64,000 nucleotides of DNA from Bugulina stolonifera (Eukaryota > Bryozoa > Gymnolaemata > Cheilostomatida > Bugulidae), in assembly GCA_935421135.1 (NCBI GenBank), contig OW285192.1, positions 19,011,001 to 19,075,000 on the forward strand, read 5' to 3'. Position 1 is the stretch's first letter, and each line of letters starts with the position of its first letter. A program made the translations under genes and the position numbers. The notes beneath the pieces were generated by a model, which was not told the DNA's origin, did no database searches, and worked only from the letters and a program-made list of their open reading frames with translations. Positions 1-9,657 of the stretch are shown here, piece after piece.

Positions 1-3000
1 TTGCATGAACGACGGATCCGGAGATGCAGGACGTGTGGCATTCGGCTGAGTTAGTACAGGAGATGCAGGAGGTGGGGACTGGACGGCAGGAGAGTCTGGA
101 GTGGCTCGGAGTAGGTCCCTGGCAGGTGTATAAGGAGAGCGGTGCGGTGAGACCTCTAGTGTGGGCCTGGACTGCAGTGGCTCGATCAGTAGAGTCGGAG
201 AAGCTGTACAAGAAGCTGCACATGAGACCTTGGGTGGAGAGCCTTCGTAGAGAGGGCCTGACTGAGGAGCAGGCATACTCTTCCTTGGAGCAGGCCTTGT
301 CTTCCAAGAGGGTAGACGTCCGCGTCGGCCAGGGGGGCCGACACTTACTGCGGAGGTACTAGCAGGAGGTCGCCAGAGAGAAGGTCCAGCAGGAGTGGTA
401 GGCGACGAGGAAGAGGAGGAGGTAGCATCAGAAGGTGCGGAGTCGGGGGTCTGTTCTGGAGATGGGCTGTGCCGTCTCTTGGGAGGTCGCTTCCTTGTTG
501 AGGAGGAGCTGGGCAAATAAACTGGTTTATTTGTCCCCGACTGTCCGTCCATAGTAGGACGACATGGTAGAAATGGTGGGGGATCCTTTACGCCCCACCA
601 TTCCATGAGGGCCCCATAGCTGGGCCCGTCCGTGAGGAAGAGACGTTTCCCACAGATACTGGATCTCCGACTGAAGTGATGGCCTAGAGCATCACGGCTA
701 ACTGAGCTGCGTCCGCAGCGACAGTAGAAGCGGGCAAAGTGCTGCCAAATGTGAATGTTCAGTCTCTTGAGGGTGCCGGAGAAGCCACACTTTGCACATT
801 TGAGGTTAGGTTGACTCCTTCTAGCCAAGTCGTCTTGGGCTTGTTGAGTGAAGGTACTAATCCATGGCTTAGTGGCTCCGGAATGCTGGGACGACTCGAT
901 GGGCAGCTTGTCAGTGAGTTTGTGCAGCTTAATTGTAGCTAACTTCAGGGTAGAGGTAACAGGAGGTGGAGTGGGTGGAGGCGTGCCGTCTGGCGTGAGC
1001 GTCTTCCGTAGAGGAGATGCATCTACAACACATAATTCATCTGATGTGTAGCCTCCGCCTTCTAACTCATGCTCTTTCCTGTGAGAATGTTCAGGGGAAT
1101 TCTCCTCTGTCCCGACTGGTCTATGCCGAGTGGGGAGGGAGAGAGAATTCATGCCTGACAGTCTCACAGGTGTTGATTGTACCTCTAATTCTGATTCGGT
1201 CCTTACTGGTAACACTGAGATTTGCTTACCTTCAGCCGTGAAGACAGGCTGGTTGGAGTGATCCATACTAGGAGGAGTAGCCGTCTCGTCTGCACGAGAA
1301 TGAGAAAGGATACGAGTGCTGCTATTAACTTCACCAGTGACACGAGGAGTGCAGGAGTTGCTACATGTAGGGATACATGTGCTTCGGTGAAGTGCTGGAC
1401 GAGAAAGGACTACTCGTCTGTGAGCTGTCGTATTTATACTAGCCGAGGGATGAGCAATTGGCTCAATTGTAGGCAATGCCTCAGGCACATTTTCTTTGTT
1501 CGACTCGTCAAATAAGCGCGGGAACACGGCAATAGTTGCCTTCGATTGCTTCTTATCCGCTTTAGGGGACTTCGAGAGTTCGGCAATCTGTATTTTCGGC
1601 TGAAACTGTTCGGCAATGCTAGATTCCGTACAAGAGCGTTTTGCTTTGTGTACTTGAACTGCTGGCAGTATAGACTGTATCTCCGTCGTTGGGATTATGT
1701 CTTGAGGTTCGGCTACGCGACTTTTCGCGTCCTCTGGATCAGGTCGGGCTGTTGAAACTTGAACATTCTTCGAGAGGTTCAGAGGTAGCTCTCTGGTTTG
1801 GTCCAGCACGGTTTGCTCCGTGTCGATCCTCAGGCCGCGGACTTGGACTGTAGTGTCTGGCAGTTCTACACACGATAAGTCGTCCGTCGGGGCATACTGA
1901 ATTTGGGCGGGAATCAATTGCTGATTAGTGTCGGGTCTGGACGTGGCCAGATCCTGTTGATCCTTCTGAGTTGAGGATAGGTCGGGTTTACCTTGTGAGG
2001 TTTGGTCCGACGGGGCGGGACATATGAGTCGTCCTTTCAGCCTTGGGGGGTGATCTGTGGTCACTTCGGATGTGTCCGGCTTTGAGTGGGGTCGTTTCTT
2101 GCCTGATGTTGGCCTAGTGGGTTTAGGTTCATCCACTGTGACGGGTGTAGGTGACGCCGTCGGCCTGGAGTGTGATGGGCTAGTTACCCGTGGGGTTTTC
2201 TGTTTGGAGTGGCTACTCTTGACTTTAGGCTTAGTGGGTATAGGTTCTTCCACTAGGACGGGTTCTGATGTGTCCGTCGGCCTCAGTGGACGACCATTGT
2301 GGTTCGGTCCACTCTTCTTGGGTGTGGCCTCAGTAGGAATGGGTTCATCTACTGGGACGGGTTCTGATGTATCCGTCGGCCTTTGTGGACGACCATTGTG
2401 GGGTGGTCCACCTTCTCCTTGCTGGGCTCCAGTAGGAATGGGTTCGTCTACTGGGACGGGTTCTAGTGTGTCCGTCGGCCCGTCATCTGTGCCTTGACAT
2501 TTCTGTAGGAGGGTATGTAGGGCTTTCCGTAGGAGGTCGGCGGGAAGCTCCTCTTGTGGCTTTGGAGGGTTGGCCTTGCCACCCTTGTTACTCTGGAAGG
2601 CTGTTCCGGTTTCCAGGGCTTCCTCCATATCATCGGGCTGTAACCATGTGTAGTACCAGCGTAGGCCGCGGTCGTGGACTGAGAGGCAGAACTTCTCTAC
2701 AGCCCACTCTTCCAAAGATGCAGGGGGTGCTCCTTCAAAGGCTGTTGCCATCAGTCTGCGGATGAGAGCTGCATAGTCTCTGAGTGACGTGTGGGCTGGC
2801 TGTTCCAGGGTGGACAGCTTCCATCGGGCTTCTCTGGCAGATAGTCCATACTGTTCCCTCAGTCGGGAAAATATCTCTTCGACTGATCCGGGTCGGCCGC
2901 ATTCTTGTGCGGGCCCGTGTAGGGCGGCTCTAAGCCGTATGAGGCGTGCTCTGTCATTCCAGTTGCAACGCTCTGCCATAGCGGTGAAGTCTTCTATGAA

Positions 3001-3096
3001 GAGTTCGACGTCCTCTTGTCCGTTGTAGCTGAGTGTTTTGAGGTCCTGCTCGGCTTGGTACATTACCTGCTGAAGCAGGTTCCTTATTCGGTCCAT
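1..3096 (-). CDS. Gag-like polyprotein, partial, open at the window edge
   Basis: I checked every triplet: the frame has no stop from 3138 down to base 1, and the first ATG is at 3096, giving at least 1,032 residues. The first 180 or so residues look like a retrotransposon Gag/capsid region (helical, with EDVELFIEDFTAMAE and RLREQYGLSARE). Residues about 200-325 hold four or five copies of a Thr/Pro/Glu repeat built on DEPIPT. A C2H2 zinc finger follows at C767, C770, H782 and H786 (C-x2-C-x11-H-x3-H), then a weaker C-x1-C...HH motif near 792-807. The last 180 residues are Pro/Ser/Thr-rich. No CCHC knuckle, protease or reverse transcriptase is seen before the edge. The C2H2 finger is odd for a Gag. 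Gag identity is by composition and context, not by homology search. Confidence 0.75.
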   Translation of the reverse strand, partial: MDRIRNLLQQVMYQAEQDLKTLSYNGQEDVELFIEDFTAMAERCNWNDRARLIRLRAALHGPAQECGRPGSVEEIFSRLREQYGLSAREARWKLSTLEQPAHTSLRDYAALIRRLMATAFEGAPPASLEEWAVEKFCLSVHDRGLRWYYTWLQPDDMEEALETGTAFQSNKGGKANPPKPQEELPADLLRKALHTLLQKCQGTDDGPTDTLEPVPVDEPIPTGAQQGEGGPPHNGRPQRPTDTSEPVPVDEPIPTEATPKKSGPNHNGRPLRPTDTSEPVLVEEPIPTKPKVKSSHSKQKTPRVTSPSHSRPTASPTPVTVDEPKPTRPTSGKKRPHSKPDTSEVTTDHPPRLKGRLICPAPSDQTSQGKPDLSSTQKDQQDLATSRPDTNQQLIPAQIQYAPTDDLSCVELPDTTVQVRGLRIDTEQTVLDQTRELPLNLSKNVQVSTARPDPEDAKSRVAEPQDIIPTTEIQSILPAVQVHKAKRSCTESSIAEQFQPKIQIAELSKSPKADKKQSKATIAVFPRLFDESNKENVPEALPTIEPIAHPSASINTTAHRRVVLSRPALHRSTCIPTCSNSCTPRVTGEVNSSTRILSHSRADETATPPSMDHSNQPVFTAEGKQISVLPVRTESELEVQSTPVRLSGMNSLSLPTRHRPVGTEENSPEHSHRKEHELEGGGYTSDELCVVDASPLRKTLTPDGTPPPTPPPVTSTLKLATIKLHKLTDKLPIESSQHSGATKPWISTFTQQAQDDLARRSQPNLKCAKCGFSGTLKRLNIHIWQHFARFYCRCGRSSVSRDALGHHFSRRSSICGKRLFLTDGPSYGALMEWWGVKDPPPFLPCRPTMDGQSGTNKPVYLPSSSSTRKRPPKRRHSPSPEQTPDSAPSDATSSSSSSPTTPAGPSLWRPPASTSAVSVGPPGRRGRLPSWKTRPAPRKSMPAPQSGPLYEGSPPKVSCAASCTASPTLLIEPLQSRPTLEVSPHRSPYTPARDLLRATPDSPAVQSPPPASPVLTQPNATRPASPDPSFMQ

Positions 3097-3410
3097 GTCG
3101 GTAGGGTGTCGGGTAGTGAGTAAAACTGCTTTGGTTTGTTAGGCCGTGTCGGCCTAATGGTCGTACTGAGTACCGTCAATCTGTTCTGGATCCGAGGTCG
3201 GTCTTTGATTGAAGATCCGGCGTAGGTCGGGCTACATCCAGCGGAACCACGAGAATTATGGGTGCACTTTAGCGTTTGTCACCTTCTCGTATCCAAGGTT
3301 CCCGGGTCCGAGTCCTTAATCGCCGTCGAAGTATTGAAGAATGAGGTCGGTCGGGTTGCCCGAGGCCGAGGTCACCTTCCTTCGCTTCGTATCGTAAGAG
3401 TACGACCTTA

Positions 3411-3430
3411 GAATCCCACTGCTGCCACCA
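3411..3430 (-). promoter_or_regulatory. tRNA-Leu-type primer-binding site
   Basis: On the minus strand this reads TGGTGGCAGCAGTGGGATTC, starting one nucleotide after the LTR. Its complement ends in CCA and resembles the T-arm and acceptor 3' end of metazoan tRNA-Leu (GAATCCCAC-GCTGCCA type, one base different from the human tRNA-Leu I recall). It is placed exactly where minus-strand DNA synthesis should be primed. The tRNA assignment is from memory. Confidence 0.7.
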
Positions 3431-3431
3431 A

Positions 3432-4094
3432 TGTAATGGTTTCTGTGTTTTGGTGCGGTCGTCCTTGGACGACTATCGACCCAGAAATGAAGCGCCTATG
3501 AGTGGTAATAGGACTTCGCATTACATGAAAGATCGAGCGGTCTCAGTAGCCCAAATACTACCAAAGACGACCCATCTGATCTCAAGTCCGACCTTCAGAC
3601 TATACAGTGAAAGAGAGTAATTCAACCTAGTAGGCGGTTCGCAAAGCGAATGACCTAGTAAAAGGAAGAGAAAGTCCCTGTATCAAGTATAGATGTGTCT
3701 TTATTGAAAGCCAAGTGTAGACTGAGACAATGAACAGTAAAACAGTGCCCTTTATATAGTATAAGGACTTCCGGCCGACGTGACGTCGGGAAAAGACGAC
3801 GTGTGGTCGTCCGGAAGTTGCGCAACAAGATGGCCGCCGGAAGCCCGACGGCCGACCCAAAATAGGTCGGGTTCTACAAAAGTTGCTTATAATGGTCCAA
3901 TTCATGTACAAAATGAATATCAATGGATTCTGAGAGGTCGGGCCTCTGTACATGGGTATAAAAGGCATTAAAAGACTTAGATATAATCATACAATCATAT
4001 ATAACAATATAAGAGTAAAGTACAAGCAGATATATACATGTCTGCACGCAATAATGAGTGTCAGATGTAAGATACGACTGGGCGTACCATCACA
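3432..4094 (-). repeat. 5' LTR of the retrotransposon
   Basis: A 663-bp LTR, starting TGTGATGG and ending CCATTACA on the minus strand. It contains a TATA box (minus strand, 3748-3760, ACTATATAAAGGG) and, about 45 bp downstream, AATAAA (3700-3705), so the R region is short. The solo LTR at 14374-15089 shares the TATA/AATAAA layout and long stretches of sequence. Confidence 0.8.
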
Positions 4095-4310
4095 GTATTA
4101 CACTGTATTCCATTGATGTGTAGTACTACACTGTATTCCATTGATGTGTAGTATTACACTGTATTCCATTGATGTGTAGTATTACACTGTATCCCATTGA
4201 TATATTATAGTATTACACTGTATTCCATTGATGTGTAGTATTACACTGTATTCCATTGATGTGTAGTATTACACTGTATTCCATTGATGTATTATAGTAC
4301 TACACTAAAC
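4095..4310. repeat. 28-bp minisatellite, about 7.5 copies
   Basis: The unit is agtattacactgtattcc plus attgatgtgt. Two units are 3 bp longer (ending attat). It abuts the outer end of the LTR exactly, so the retrotransposon probably inserted at the edge of the array. No coding potential. Confidence 0.9.
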
Positions 4311-4599
4311 TATGGTATGAATTATAGTAATAAATTTATAACAACTGTGTAGAATGCACAGAAGGATAGGAAGATAAAGAGGTTGCTATTAGAGAGACAA
4401 CAGAATATGATGGGAGCTTCAAAACACACCCGCAATGCAGTGTAAGTGGTCCTCAGTATTCGCATGTATTAGTACTTACAAACCATAATTACTCTATCTT
4501 TATGTCGGAGTTATCGTCTCTTTGTTTCTGTTACTCTTCCACTGTACAATGTAGACACAGGTGTACTATGCTAATATACATAATACTCTTGTCTTATAG

Positions 4600-4801
4600 T
4601 GAGAATACATTTAGGATAAGTGAAATGGGTGACGATGGTAGAGGATATTCATCCAGATCAAGGTCAAGGTCACCCAGTGTGTTAGATGAGTTAGCCATGA
4701 ACGCGGGCACTTCTATTTCAAGGTCACGCAGGGGTCATTTGCACCTCAGTGCTAAGGATTCGCTGGATGATGAGTTTGCGGACCCTCTGAATATTTCATA
4801 G
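4600..4801 (+). CDS. Possible 3'-terminal exon, Ser/Arg-rich, unknown protein
   Basis: A pyrimidine-rich tract ends in a splice-acceptor-like ttatag at 4599. An open frame follows and stops at 4799-4801. The peptide includes an SR run (YSSRSRSRSPSVLDELA) and an acidic tail (DDEFADPLNIS). No partner exon was found upstream, where the retrotransposon lies, so this could be the last exon of a gene cut off by that insertion, or chance. Function unknown. Confidence 0.3.
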
Positions 4802-6045
4802 TTGGTGGGAACTGAGTCTACTATAGCCTGGAAGACAGTTAACCGATAGAATACCATGTTTAAACAACTATAATTATTTTCATAATTTAATGATTCGTAG
4901 GAAACCAATATTACGCAACTATTTATGTATGTTTATCATACTTTTAATATTCATATACATGATTAGTAGGAGGGATTATGGGTAATACAAATAGTGATCT
5001 AATATCCTGTCTATAGTTTCAGTTGCTGCAGCTGTTCTCTCTTCTTGTTTTTACTTCTTTCAGTTGTCGACAATCTACTGGTTGATTTTGTGTGATCTTT
5101 CTATCAGACTGTAGATATTATAATATCTGTTGTATGTGGTCCCATCTTTCCAAATGGAGTCATCTGAGACCAATCTGATCTTCGTGGAAGCAAAATAATA
5201 ATAACACATGAAAAATAAACTGTTTGTATACCAGATGTGTTCAAAATAGGAAGTTGTCCTCTCACAATATCTCACATAGGGGAGGACAACTTCTCACCTC
5301 AGCATATGAAAGTTCATGTATTCAGGTTACATTGGTCACGATGTATTTGAGCCTGAGTACCTAGATAGCAGTGGGAAATAGTGTTCTAGTAACAGACCAA
5401 GAACACAGGCCCCAGTGTCTTCTACCACTGTATTTACCTGCTGTGGATAGTTATAGTATGTCATACAATTACAAATAGGGGTCGGTTTTTCTATAATCAT
5501 AGCAAAAAATGTGAAGAGAAACAATCTAGATATATATTCTATTAGTTGTAGTATCAGTATGTAGCCTGTGTTCTTCTTGTTAGTTCTGTATTAAATATTT
5601 GATTTCTAGAAGTTGCTTAGGCTACCTGCATGGGCAAAATAATAATAGATACCATTATATATATAATATTGGCCAATGCTTAGACATATACTAATACTAG
5701 TATATTATCATACATGTATATAAAGCAGCTGTGCCTTCACAAGTGACACTGTATAATAGTATGTAGCTGTACATTTGTTACTAAATGCATCTTACTACAT
5801 GTACATGTACAGATGTATATGTATGTTTGAAAAAATCCTTAACAAATAAAATGATCAACGGAAGAATTGAGGAGCTGGGGGGTCATGGAGATGGAGTGAT
5901 GATGTTAGGGGAGGGAGTGGGTCCCCCTCCATAGACTGAGGAAGCCTGTGAGACTGTCACCAGCTAAGTAAAAAGATAAAGTAACATGCCATTGTCTTAT
6001 AGGCATGCATATACTGACCACTATGACATTTACTAGAATAATAGG
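4802..6045. other. Intergenic, no gene recognised
   Basis: AT-rich unique-looking sequence with short ACATGTAC/TATATA runs near 5.64-5.83 kb. Two short minus-strand frames (5075-5275 and 5336-5524) show no recognisable domain, and I do not call them. Confidence 0.6.
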
Positions 6046-8201
6046 TTAATGGAATGGGCTAGGTGGGTAGTCAAACAGTTCAATGTCCTCCTTATACACC
6101 TTCTGTAGCTGCCGAATATGCTGAGGGGGCACCTTGAGGTAGTAGTCGCTATAGCTGTAGCTGTTCTTGTACCTCACTGGCTTAGGTTGTTTATATGCAT
6201 AATGTCTGGTTTTGCCTTTCAAATTTAGTTTATTAGTTAGATATGCCTTGATCTGGTCCAACTCCTCGTGCTTGACTACAATGAGAGTGCAATGGTAGAG
6301 CCTCATATATGCCATTGGAGTGACGGTAGTTTAATGTGTTCACTTTAAACTACACACACATGTGCAGTGTATATGTACTGTATACTACTGCACACTAATA
6401 TACTTATTAACTGATATCTACATGTACATGCATGTATGTACATTCTACTGCATGCACAATAATTATAGATATATATATTGTATTCCTTTGACCAGAGCTA
6501 CCTCACACTACCACATTATTAGTTTCTGGTGCACACTGCTTACCAATAATGTTATAGTCCATCCGACACATGGCACACAATGATAGGAAGGGGTGTGTAT
6601 CCACCCTGTACAATACTTTGCTCGGTCTTTGCAGAACACAGTCTATAAATTTTTCAAAGGTAAAGTCAGTGTAGGGGAGATGGTCATGTTGTTTCCAACC
6701 ATAGCACAGCTTCTGAAATTTAAGACAAGATAGGCTACAACATCTACATAAGATTTACACATACATGTGTAATTTTGTACATGCAGAGTTGTACACATGG
6801 AGTTGTACACATGGAGTTGTACACATGGAGTTGTACACATGGAATTGTACACATGGAGTTGTACACATGGAATTGTACACATGGAGTTGTACACATGGAG
6901 TTGTACACATGGAGTTGTACACCTAGAGTTGTACACATGGAGTTGTACACATGGAGTTGTACACATGGAATTGTACACATGGAGTTGTACACATGGAATT
7001 GTACACATGCAAGAACAAGTATTTGAAAGTTGGACAGCTTAATACTAGGACATCGCTTGAAAATTGCTCCTACAAATAGGGCGTGGTCAATTAGTCTCCT
7101 ACAAATAGGGCGTGGCCAATTAGTATAGTATTTTCACTGGAGATGTGACAATTCAGACTTCTACAACATGATATGGAGATGCTACTTATTCTAACTTTGA
7201 TTGGAGGAATTGCTAAACTACAGTTTTTTGCAATCTTTGTTTGCAAACTACATTGCAAGAAACCTACAATGTACCTAGAATGTACCTAAAATGTACCTAA
7301 AATGTACCTAGAATATACCTAAAATGTACCTAGAATATACTTGTATTTGGGTTGATTGGTTTTAGAAGTCAACAACTTCTTTGGAAGGTTTTAAGCGTGT
7401 GACTGTCTGTTACAGCGATAATGTCATAATTCAGTCATCTATACTAATATACCTGTATGTTTAGGTTCCTGGTAGAAATTCCATTAGAGTATACAGATAC
7501 TAGTCTATCCCATGGATTACGTACACTCATCAGTCTATTGTCTAGATAGTAGCTGTCTAAGAACTCTGTTATATTCTTATTAGAGGCTTCTAGAATTGAA
7601 TCCACTCCGATATGCCTTGTACCTGCCCTATAAACAACAGTTCCTAGCATTGTTGGTAATGTGACAAAGATAGTATTATCTATACTTACTCTATGCAGTC
7701 CTATATCTCTTAATACTCTATTATATATACTTACTCTCGGTCACCCTTATTCCAACTGATTCCTAAATCCTTCAAGAGGTTAGATTCCGGTGTAGCTGTC
7801 CTGCTGCTGCTGTTGTCGCTATTACTGTCTCCCCCACCCATTCCCACCGCACAGTAGAATAGTTGATGCTGTGGTGAAGCTATCCATACTCTCTGAGTTA
7901 ACGGTTTCTTATGCAACTCATAGTCTGGGTAAGTTTTTACCAGCTCATCTCTATTTACTACGCAGAATTGTCTTACCCTGTTCACTTGATTGAAGATTCT
8001 TTCCTCGATAAGATCGTCTCCTCTGTTAATGTCGAGTATAGAAGCATCATTTAAGAATAATTTATTAATTATTTCTCTTCTAGCATCTGCGAGATATATA
8101 TTCCATTTTAACACCAAAGAGAATAGTGAAGTCGACAGAAGCAGTGCGAAGACTAGTGCTTTCGGCGTTGACAGAACTTTCCACTGATAAGGCGCCTTCA
8201 T
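6046..8201 (-). CDS. Carbohydrate sulfotransferase-like (Sulfotransfer_2/HNK-1ST family), P-loop apparently lost
   Basis: Four exons on the minus strand with matching phases: 7735-8201, 7453-7627, 6544-6712, 6046-6275 (346 codons). The product looks like a Golgi type II membrane enzyme: a short cytosolic end, one membrane anchor at about residues 14-33, then a luminal domain. Family hallmarks are the 3'-phosphate-binding motif RNPWDRLVSVYS (residues 192-203, canonical RDPFERLVSAY), an FTFEKFIDCVL segment, and the C-terminal YYLKVPPQHIRQL...DIELFDY block. The 5'-phosphosulfate loop that normally follows LFYC (PKVACTNWKR type) is replaced by a Gly/Ser/Asn-rich stretch (CAVGMGGGDSNSDNSSS) encoded by a GCT/GTT-like simple repeat. 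Activity is therefore doubtful: a pseudoenzyme, or an alternative exon was missed. Intron 2 holds a 14-bp minisatellite. Confidence 0.75.
6785..7008. repeat. 14-bp minisatellite in a sulfotransferase intron
   Basis: About 16 copies of agttgtacacatgg, with an agttg/aattg alternation. Both strands are open in several frames because the unit lacks stops, which gives spurious ORFs. Confidence 0.95.
7263..7340. repeat. Short 11-12-bp tandem repeat
   Basis: Six to seven copies of atgtacctaaa or a close variant, in the same intron, between exons 2 and 3 of the sulfotransferase gene. Confidence 0.8.
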
Positions 8202-8828
8202 AATACTTCTGGATCTTGTTAAATGTATTGTGTGTGTGCTTTACTCACACCTTCTTGTCTTTTCTAACGTCAGTTCTAAAACATTAAGAAGAAATCAATA
8301 CACAGTTATTATTATTGTGGTCATTATTGACACAATGTGATGTATACATTTGACTGTATTGGGGTGCTTGAATAGATTAATGAACTCATCCAGTACAAAT
8401 GATACTGTTTTGAGTACCTATATAAATATAAGCACTTTAGGTATATACTACTGGAAGCTACACACACGTGGTAGGCTGTATTTAGAGCGTGGATATCCCA
8501 GATCTATCCATGAAGACTGGTCAGGTCCCGTGGTAGCATAGATGCAGTCTACACTGCTCATGACAGCGTCATTTACTTTTTTGTGGTAAATCTTCCTACA
8601 ACTGTACAACTTTTTGTCAAAGGTTGTGTGAACACATGCATATTTTTGCTGTTTTGTCCATGCCTTGCTGTAGTATGGCTGGTATACCATAAAAACTATA
8701 CATAGCGTATAATGCAGCAGTTAGCTTATTACTTACCTGCACAAAAATTTAATTCAAATAATCAAAGAACTAGTTTAATACTATGTATGTAATATATAGC
8801 ATACATGCAACTTGGTAAAGCCTATAAG
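8202..8828. other. Upstream region of the sulfotransferase gene
   Basis: Presumed promoter and 5' flank. A minus-strand frame of 80 codons (8448-8690) is present. It has a faint SSWIDLGYPRSKYSL segment but no splice context that I can support, so it is left uncalled. Confidence 0.4.
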
Positions 8829-8932
8829 TAATATGTACATGTAACATACATGTAACATACAAGTAATATGTACATGTAACATACAATGTACATGTAACAT
8901 ACATGTACATGTATGTTACATGTAAATGTAGC
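8829..8932. repeat. ACATGTAACATAC simple repeat
   Basis: Overlapping acatgtaacatac and tacatgtac units, self-complementary in part (ACATGT). The same short motif recurs at 20.1-20.25 kb. Confidence 0.8.
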
Positions 8933-8967
8933 TGACAATGACAAGTGGTGGATCCTCTTATTGTACG

Positions 8968-9136
8968 ACCTGTAGGGGTACAGATACTGGGGCCTGTAGG
9001 GGTACAGATACTGGGACCTGTAGGGGGACAGATACTGGGACCTGTAGGGGGACAGATACTGGGACCTGTAGGGGTACAGATACTGGGACCTGTAGGGGGA
9101 CAGATACTGGGACCTGTAGGGGGACAGATACTGGGC
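8968..9136. repeat. 24-bp minisatellite, 7 copies
   Basis: The unit is tgtaggggtacagatactgg plus gacc, with ggggta/ggggga variants. It is a multiple of three, so three frames stay open and give ORF artefacts on both strands. Confidence 0.95.
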
Positions 9137-9657
9137 TTATTTGTAGTATTATGTTGGGTGTTTGGTTCATTCAGGAGTTGCTTCCACTTTGAGGAGATAA
9201 CTTCTCTTCTACAATGTTTACTTTATTACTTTGGAGTTGTCCGTTCTGGAGTATTACGGTATTACGTTGTCAGCTGTGGAATCAGAGTAGAACATAGCAA
9301 GGCTAACTTACTGACATACATACTGCCCCATAACGCATAGACATCGACAAATAATGTGTATAATCTAGGTCTATTTAGGTTACTACAAGTTAAATTATGG
9401 TTTAGTTCTGCAGTTTAAAGTGATGCTGTTGGCCTAAGTAGTTATTGTTCTATTTTTGTGCATAAATTTTGTAGGACAATAATAATTAAATCTTGTTTGT
9501 ACCAGCGTGAGTATTCTAGTTGTAGTGTCAGATTCTTAGAAAAGAAAGATTGAACAAGGGTTGGTAAATGATTTGACAATATAAGTGACACAACATGCAC
9601 TTGTTGGCTTCATCTAATCAGTTTCGAATTCATTCTCCTGTTTTCCAACTCTCTAGG
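9137..9657. other. Downstream flank of MFS copy 1
   Basis: AT-rich sequence between a minisatellite and the stop codon of the transporter gene. It should hold the 3' UTR. A minus-strand AATAAA-like signal was not pinned down. Nothing else recognised. Confidence 0.5.

Larger units (their letters stand above)
1..4094 (-). mobile_element. LTR retrotransposon, left-truncated by window edge
   Basis: Read on the minus strand, the order is LTR (3432-4094), a 20-nt primer-binding site (3411-3430), a leader of about 300 bp, then a Gag-like frame open from 3096 to base 1. The rest of the element (pol and the 3' LTR) would lie outside the window. The LTR has TG...CA ends, and the primer site starts one base after it. 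A related LTR lies at 14374-15089 and a more divergent one near 53.7-54.2 kb, so the family is multicopy. The superfamily (Ty3/gypsy-like or other) cannot be settled because no reverse transcriptase is in view. Confidence 0.85.

Noticed and set aside
8448..8690. 80-codon minus frame as a gene
   Set aside because: No splice partners, no clear family. Only a weak resemblance to a discoidin-like segment.
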